Below the pieces are notes generated by a model. The model did no database searches. It was not told the DNA's origin and saw only the letters and a program-made list of their open reading frames with translations. This document shows, one piece after another, positions 42,120 to 46,659 of a stretch of 46,659 nucleotides of DNA. Each line of letters starts with the position of its first letter. The first letter of the stretch is position 1. Source of the DNA: Saprospiraceae bacterium UBA6168 (lineage in GTDB: Bacteria > Bacteroidota > Bacteroidia > Chitinophagales > Saprospiraceae); the NCBI GenBank assembly GCA_002435785.1, contig DIUC01000004.1, forward strand, positions 1 to 46,659. Direction: 5' to 3'. Made by a program: the position numbers and the translations under genes.

Positions 42120-42500
42120 TTATCCAATCACCGATTTGTCCTTCGACAAGGAGCCGGCGTACATCCAAGCAGCGCCTGCAAGTGACAAATCTTTCAGTAA
42201 GCTGCCCATTGAGGCAGCGGATGCACCTGCATCAGTAGCTGCGGAAAGCCCCCTAGCATGTACGAGCAGGGCAAAAAGCAGGAGCATCAACCCCAGCAAC
42301 GCCGTGCCCAACTTGTCGTATTTGCCGATGAAGATGCTCACGGCGGCGGCAATCAGCGCCAAGCCAGTGATATAAACGATGATAGAACCGCCGAATGGCG
42401 TCATGCCTGCCATAGCGTCGGCGTTCATCAGGTGCATGATGCCGAAAACGGCGAACGGCACTGCGAAAAGGTACTTACCAAGTCCAAGAATTCCATTCAT
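42120..42500 (-). CDS. Small DoxX-like membrane protein
   Basis: 126 residues, starting MNGILGLGKYLFAVPFAVFGIMHLMNADAM. The upstream ATG at 42551 gives a poor N-terminus. Four hydrophobic helices are seen (LFAVPFAVFGIMHLM, IIVYITGLALIAAAVSIFI, LGTALLGLMLLLFALLVHA, LLKDLSLAGAAWMYAGSL). The FGIMHL and YITGLALIAAAVSIF phrases fit the DoxX/DoxD-like family, of unclear function (DoxX has been linked to oxidative stress and thiosulfate-quinone reduction). It is flanked by its own terminator and the clpX terminator. Confidence 0.78.
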   Translation of the reverse strand: MNGILGLGKYLFAVPFAVFGIMHLMNADAMAGMTPFGGSIIVYITGLALIAAAVSIFIGKYDKLGTALLGLMLLLFALLVHARGLSAATDAGASAASMGSLLKDLSLAGAAWMYAGSLSKDKSVIG

Positions 42501-42666
42501 AAAAAAAGTGTTTAGTTGGTGAAGAAATGTTTTTAAAAGATGTTGATACATCCAATTGGGCGAAGGTATCGCACAAATTCTTTCTTAGTGTTTTTTTTCA
42601 AAATAAATTTTAAAAGCAGAATGGTGCTGTCCGGCCTCATTCCTCAAATAGTCATTTGCCCAAAAC

Positions 42667-42702
42667 AAAAGCGCCCCACAGGTTGTCCCGTGGGGCGCTT
42701 TT
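42667..42702 (-). terminator. Intrinsic terminator after clpX
   Basis: AAAAGCGCCCCAC / GTGGGGCGCTTTT (42667-42679 and 42690-42702), a 13-bp perfect stem with a 10-nt loop. It begins 24 bp after the clpX stop codon and has T-tract on the minus side. Confidence 0.9.
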
Positions 42703-42726
42703 CGTCCCGCTTCTTTCATGCAAGCA

Positions 42727-44001
42727 TTATGCTGCCTTGAGCATCCCAAACTTTGAGCGCTCGAATTTTTCGGCAGCGTAAATCTCCGTTACCTTGAACT
42801 CCCGGATTTCCCGCTGGGAGGGCAGCTCGAACATGGCGTCCTTCATCAGCGCTTCGCAAATGGATCGCAAGCCCCTCGCCCCCAGCCTAAATTCCAGCGC
42901 CTTTGTTGCGATATAGTCAATGGCTTCTTGCGTGAAACTGAGCTTGATGCCTTCCAGCGCAAACAGCTTGGTGTATTGTTTAAGCAGTGCATTGCGTGGC
43001 TCGGTGAGGATTCGGCGCAGCGTTTCGAAGTCAAGCGGTTCGAGGTAGGTGGCCACGGGGAGGCGGCCCACCAGTTCGGGTATTAGCCCGAAGCGCTTGA
43101 GGTCCATGTGGTTGACGTACTTAATGAGGTTGTCCCGGTCAATGATACCAACGTTGGTTTCGTCGGACTTGTAGCCGATGACGTGGGTGTTCATGCGGCG
43201 GGCGATGTGCTTTTCGATGCCATCGAAGGCACCGCCGCAAATGAAGAGGATGTTCTGGGTGTTGACTTTCACCAATTTTTGCTCTGGGTGCTTTCGGCCA
43301 CCTTGTGGCGGCACGTTCACTTCGGTGCCTTCCAGCATCTTCAACATGCCCTGCTGTACGCCTTCACCCGATACATCACGGGTGATGGAGGGGTTGTCGC
43401 TTTTGCGAGCGATTTTGTCAATCTCATCTATGTAAACGATGCCCCGCTCGGCGGCGGCTACGTTGAAATCGCAAACTTGCAGCAACCGGCTGAGGATGCT
43501 TTCCACGTCCTCGCCCACATAACCTGCCTCGGTGAACACAGTCGCATCCACGATAGCGAACGGCACGTTGAGGAATTTGGCGATGGTCTTGGCCATGAGG
43601 GTCTTGCCCGTTCCGGTCTCGCCCACGAAGAGGACGTTTGATTTTTCGATTTCCACCTCATCGGTCACTGGCTGGCGCAATCGCTTGTAATGGTTGTAAA
43701 CGGCCACAGACAGGGTCTTTTTCGCCTCGTCCTGCCCGATGACGTAGAGGTCAAGGTGCTTTTTGATGTCAACTGGCGTCATGCTATCGGGCAAGTTGAA
43801 ATCTATGTGTGGCATCGGGGGAGCCTGCTGTTGCTCTTGTTGGTGTTTTTTGTTGCCGTAAAGTTCCTCTTCTATGATGTCAACGGCCTGTTCTACGCAT
43901 ACCTCGCAGATATGCCCTTCCACACCAGCGATGAGGATGAGGGCTTCGGATTTGTCCTTTCCGCAGAAAGAACAACGGTAATTTTGTTTGCTTCGGCGCA
44001 T
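42727..44001 (-). CDS. clpX: ATP-dependent Clp protease ATP-binding subunit ClpX
   Basis: 424 residues. ClpX is the AAA+ unfoldase that feeds tagged proteins to ClpP. The N-terminal zinc-binding domain has Cys10, Cys13, Cys32 and Cys35 (CSFCGKDKSEAL ... ICEVCVEQA). Walker A is GETGTGKT (127-134), Walker B IVYIDEIDKI; the pore loop is in TVFTEAGYVGEDVES-type GYVG. RKSDNPSITRDVSGEGVQQGMLKMLEGTEV and the IGF-like hook region (FALEGIKLSFTQ) follow. The linker contains a Gln-rich stretch (QQEQQQAPP). The order tig-clpP-clpX is on one strand, with a hairpin between clpP and clpX. Confidence 0.97.
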   Translation of the reverse strand: MRRSKQNYRCSFCGKDKSEALILIAGVEGHICEVCVEQAVDIIEEELYGNKKHQQEQQQAPPMPHIDFNLPDSMTPVDIKKHLDLYVIGQDEAKKTLSVAVYNHYKRLRQPVTDEVEIEKSNVLFVGETGTGKTLMAKTIAKFLNVPFAIVDATVFTEAGYVGEDVESILSRLLQVCDFNVAAAERGIVYIDEIDKIARKSDNPSITRDVSGEGVQQGMLKMLEGTEVNVPPQGGRKHPEQKLVKVNTQNILFICGGAFDGIEKHIARRMNTHVIGYKSDETNVGIIDRDNLIKYVNHMDLKRFGLIPELVGRLPVATYLEPLDFETLRRILTEPRNALLKQYTKLFALEGIKLSFTQEAIDYIATKALEFRLGARGLRSICEALMKDAMFELPSQREIREFKVTEIYAAEKFERSKFGMLKAA

Positions 44002-44133
44002 TATTTTCTAATTCAAAATTGTTAAAGGCAGCAAGATTTTTGTTACCAATGCTGGGCGGTCGCTAAATATTTTTCCCGACCAAAAGCTGCTCCGTTGCGG
44101 GGTGCTTACAAAGCTACTCCGTTAAAAACTCGA

Positions 44134-44167
44134 AAGTTCAGGGTCTTTTACAACAGGCCCTGAACTT
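44134..44167 (-). terminator. Terminator-like hairpin between clpP and clpX
   Basis: AAGTTCAGGG / CCCTGAACTT (44134-44143 and 44158-44167), a 10-bp stem with a 14-nt loop; on the minus strand it is followed by TCGAGTTTTT. It lies 25 bp after the clpP stop codon. Confidence 0.7.
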
Positions 44168-44191
44168 CGAGGTGATTTTTATCAAAAAAGA

Positions 44192-44896
44192 CTATGCTTT
44201 CTTCATGTGTGGGCGGTCGAGCACTTCATCAATGAGGCCATACGACTTCGCTTCGGTAGCGGTCATCCAGTTGTCCCGCTCGCAGTCTTTGGCGATGGTA
44301 TCGTATTCCTGTCCGGTATGCTCGGAAAGGATTTCGTAAAGGTCTTTTTGCATGGCCTTGATAAGGCGGTAGGTGATTTCCATCTCCGTCACTTGGCCCT
44401 GCATCCCGCCGAGCGGCTGGTGAATCATCACCCGTGCGTGCTTGAGGCAGGTACGCTTACCTTTGGTGCCGGCAGCCAGCAACACGGCGCTCATCGAAGC
44501 GGCGAGACCCGTGCATATAGTACCGATGTCTGGCGAAATGTACTGCATCGTGTCGTAAATGCCGAGGCCTGCGGTTACAGAACCGCCGGGGCTGTTCACG
44601 TACATCTGCACGTCGCGCTTGTTGTCGGTGGAGTCGAGGAAGAGCAACTGTGCCTGTACCACGTTGGCCACATAGTCGTTGATGGGCACGCCGAGAAAGA
44701 TAATCCGGTCCATCATCAAACGGGAGAAAACATCCAAGCCGACGATGTTCATCGGGCGCTCCTCGATGACGTTTGGGGTGAAGCCCACCACGTTGGGGAT
44801 GGTGCGAGCGGTTTTTTCTGCGTACTGCTCCAAGTGCATGGTACTCATGCCAAGGTGCTTGGTCGCATAATTGATAAATTCGTCTTTGTGAAACAT
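44192..44896 (-). CDS. clpP: ATP-dependent Clp protease proteolytic subunit
   Basis: 234 residues. ClpP forms the barrel-shaped serine protease that degrades proteins fed by ClpX. The triad is Ser134 (GLAASMSAVLLAAG), His159 (RVMIHQPLGGMQGQ) and Asp208 (CERDNWMTATEAKSYGLIDEV). NSPGGSVTAGLGIYDTMQYI is typical. The first ~30 residues (DEFINYATKHLGMSTMHLEQ) are a longer N-terminus than usual, perhaps a propeptide that is cut off. It stands between tig and clpX. Confidence 0.97.
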   Translation of the reverse strand: MFHKDEFINYATKHLGMSTMHLEQYAEKTARTIPNVVGFTPNVIEERPMNIVGLDVFSRLMMDRIIFLGVPINDYVANVVQAQLLFLDSTDNKRDVQMYVNSPGGSVTAGLGIYDTMQYISPDIGTICTGLAASMSAVLLAAGTKGKRTCLKHARVMIHQPLGGMQGQVTEMEITYRLIKAMQKDLYEILSEHTGQEYDTIAKDCERDNWMTATEAKSYGLIDEVLDRPHMKKA

Positions 44897-45033
44897 AATT
44901 TACTTTTCTTTTTGGTGCTGTGTCGTGTCGCTTGGCAGCTCTTGGGCAGCTTTGAAAGGTTTCATGCCCGTTTACCCCAACTGACAAGCATTTAAACGCC
45001 TGTCTTTGAATGTAGTTGAAAAACTTGGGAAGT

Positions 45034-46467
45034 TTATTCCTCTTCGTCGGAAGCCGAAGCTCCTTGGTGCAATTTCGCCAGCTCCTCTTCTTGTTTCATA
45101 ATGGCATCGTATTTCGCCTTGATGTCTTCTTCCGAAATATTGATTTCATGCAGACCAATGTTTTCTTTCATTTTGAAAAACAGTTTGTCCGCCTGCACAT
45201 CGGCTGCAAGGCCATTGGCGCTTTCTGGGTCTTCCATCATGCGTTTCACGATAGGCTCCAGGTATTTTTGGTCGGCATAGCCGCCGAAATAGCCCGCCAC
45301 CCTATTATATGCCATCTGCCTGATGTCTTCTTCCGTCACCTCGATTTCGTATTGGTCCGAAAGCTTGTTTTTTATCAACGACCAGCGCATGTCGTCAGAA
45401 AACTTGTCATATTCATTGATTATGGCATCCACTTTTTTCTCTTGGCTGACCTTGAGCCAACGCTTGATGAATTCGTCGGGGAGGGGCATGGCGTCGCGGT
45501 TCATGTCAATGAGGCGGGTGCGAAGCTCCCGGTAAAGCAGTGAGTCGGATTTGCCTTGGTGGCTTAGGCTCATGCTCTCTGCGATGCGAGCCTTGGCGTC
45601 TTCCAGGTTGTTAATCTCACCGGCACCGAACACTTTGTCGTAGAACGCTTGCGTCAGGTCGGCGGGCGCTTGGCGGGTCACGCTTTCGATAGTTCCCTCG
45701 TACATTTCGTCTGTTTCAGTTCCTTCGTCAATATCGGCTTGGGTGAAGTTGAGCAGGTATTTTTTCACGAACTCCCTGCTGGCGCCTTCTTCCAGTTCAT
45801 AAATGTTGAAGCGGATTTTGTCGCCTTTCTGTTTGCCCTTGATTTCGTCTTTTGTTGCGCCTTCGGCAATGCGTTCCACCAGAATCGGGAAGGTCGTTTT
45901 CCAGCCATCGGCCTTGGGGGCATCGCCCTCCAGTTCCACGGCGCTGAAGTTCACCATGTCCCCCTCCTCAATCGGCTCGGTGCTTTCCACCTGCTCGCCA
46001 AATTGCTTGCGGGCGGTTTCGAGGCGCTCGTTCACTTTTTCGTCGGCCACTTTCACCTTATAGTAATCGTACAAGGTGTCTTTGTCCATGCCCTTCAGCT
46101 CGAATTCGGGTGCTTTGCCCAAGTCAAACTTAAAGGAGTAGGGCTCCGTACTGTTGTAGTCGAAATTGAGGACCTTTTGGTCTTCCGCCGGAATCGGTTG
46201 GCCCAAGATGGTGAGTTCCGTGGAGTTCATCACCTCGTTCAGTTCCTTGTGGAGTATATTGGTAACAATTTCGCCGAGGAGGCCCTTGCCGTACATTTTT
46301 TTCAAAAAAGAGGTTGGCGTCTTGCCTTTCCGAAACCCCCTTATTGCTCCACGGTCTTTTATTTTGTTCAGTTCCTTTTTGAAATCGGGCTCATAGTCTT
46401 CCTTTTCGACGGTGACGGTAAGCACGGCGTTTAGTGCGTCAATGTCCTCTCTTACGACTTTAGGCAT
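45034..46467 (-). CDS. tig: Trigger factor
   Basis: 477 residues, slightly longer than the E. coli form (432). Trigger factor is the ribosome-bound chaperone that meets nascent chains. The N-terminal ribosome-binding domain has the signature-like GFRKGKTPTSFLKKMYG (the GFRxGKxP motif). A peptidyl-prolyl isomerase-like middle region (EEGDMVNFSAVELEGD) is followed by the long helical C-terminal chaperone domain (LYRELRTRLIDMNRDAMPLP, VTEEDIRQMAYNRVAGYFGG). The acidic end (ASASDEEE) is common. It is the first gene of the tig-clpP-clpX set on the minus strand, with 137 bp before clpP. Confidence 0.95.
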   Translation of the reverse strand: MPKVVREDIDALNAVLTVTVEKEDYEPDFKKELNKIKDRGAIRGFRKGKTPTSFLKKMYGKGLLGEIVTNILHKELNEVMNSTELTILGQPIPAEDQKVLNFDYNSTEPYSFKFDLGKAPEFELKGMDKDTLYDYYKVKVADEKVNERLETARKQFGEQVESTEPIEEGDMVNFSAVELEGDAPKADGWKTTFPILVERIAEGATKDEIKGKQKGDKIRFNIYELEEGASREFVKKYLLNFTQADIDEGTETDEMYEGTIESVTRQAPADLTQAFYDKVFGAGEINNLEDAKARIAESMSLSHQGKSDSLLYRELRTRLIDMNRDAMPLPDEFIKRWLKVSQEKKVDAIINEYDKFSDDMRWSLIKNKLSDQYEIEVTEEDIRQMAYNRVAGYFGGYADQKYLEPIVKRMMEDPESANGLAADVQADKLFFKMKENIGLHEINISEEDIKAKYDAIMKQEEELAKLHQGASASDEEE

Positions 46468-46607
46468 GGTGGAATTTGCTTTTGTTTTTGAAAAAAATCC
46501 GGTGAGGAGGGATATTTGAAAAGTTTTGAGTCGTGAATTTCGAGTTTTGAGTTAAAATGGCGTGCCATTCAATCTCAAAACTCGAACTCATAACTTTCCA
46601 AAAAATG

Positions 46608-46659
46608 TGCGGGTGGAGGGACTCGAACCCCCATGCCTTGCGGCGCTGGAACCTAAATC
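46608..46659 (-). tRNA. 3' part of tRNA-Leu(UAG), cut by the right edge
   Basis: Read on the minus strand the fragment starts inside the anticodon stem: an anticodon loop TTTAGGT (anticodon UAG), the closing stem TCCAG, a long variable arm with CGCCGCAAGGCATG that marks a class II (Leu) tRNA, a T arm with the GGTTCGAGTCC loop, and the 3' acceptor strand CACCCGC with discriminator A. CCA is not encoded. The 5' half lies outside the window. Confidence 0.9.

Overview
The window looks like a chromosomal segment of a Bacteroidota bacterium, probably of the Saprospiria/Haliscomenobacter-Lewinella kind. Evidence for this: two secreted proteins with type IX secretion C-terminal sorting domains; DUF6427, DUF5916 and DUF4197 proteins; a Rho factor with a long Arg/Asp-rich insert; promoters of the TTG/TTTG-N18-23-TANNTTTG type; and very few Shine-Dalgarno sequences. 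The genus-level placement is inference. Most of the window is ordinary core chromosome. I see no prophage, CRISPR array or complete insertion sequence, but there is one short transposon-like element and one odd repeat-rich intergenic region.

Layout. 1-5.9 kb: two T9SS cargo proteins and a subtilisin-like protease, all on the minus strand. 6-7.5 kb: a sigma/anti-sigma pair, then a G-quadruplex motif, a 197-bp MITE-like element and a strong terminator. 8-10.4 kb: an MFS transporter and gpsA. 10.4-11.4 kb: a gene-poor stretch with four repeated mini-ORF leaders, hairpins and a candidate small RNA. 11.4-15.5 kb: an ECF sigma factor, tatA, a DUF4197 lipoprotein, folB fused to a cysteine-rich domain, and glutaryl-CoA dehydrogenase. 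15.7-20.6 kb: an OmpA-like protein, aminopeptidase P and rho. 21.3-27.6 kb: serS, a MoxR ATPase, a DUF6427 membrane protein and a DUF5916 outer-membrane protein. 27.9-33.2 kb: a giant soluble-adenylyl-cyclase-like protein and a thioredoxin-fold protein. 34.1-35.6 kb: a histone-H1-like/AT-hook/helix-hairpin-helix protein built by tandem duplication. 35.8-39.2 kb: a vitamin K-dependent carboxylase homologue with a small membrane partner, and a Fic protein. 39.3-42.5 kb: parE, truA and a DoxX-like protein. 42.7-46.5 kb: clpX, clpP and tig. The right edge cuts a tRNA-Leu(UAG) gene.

How the genes work together. The tig-clpP-clpX block handles nascent-chain folding and regulated proteolysis. The two sigma-factor loci, the cyclase and the Fic protein are signalling components. 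Rho, ParE and the AT-hook/HhH protein act on nucleic acids. The T9SS cargo, OmpA-like, DUF5916 and DUF4197 proteins belong to the envelope. The most unusual items are the sAC-like cyclase, the AT-hook/HhH repeat protein, the FolB-CWC fusion, the gamma-carboxylase pair and the repeat-rich 10.4-11.4 kb spacer.

All function calls rest on reading the sequence and on remembered family features. No database search was run.
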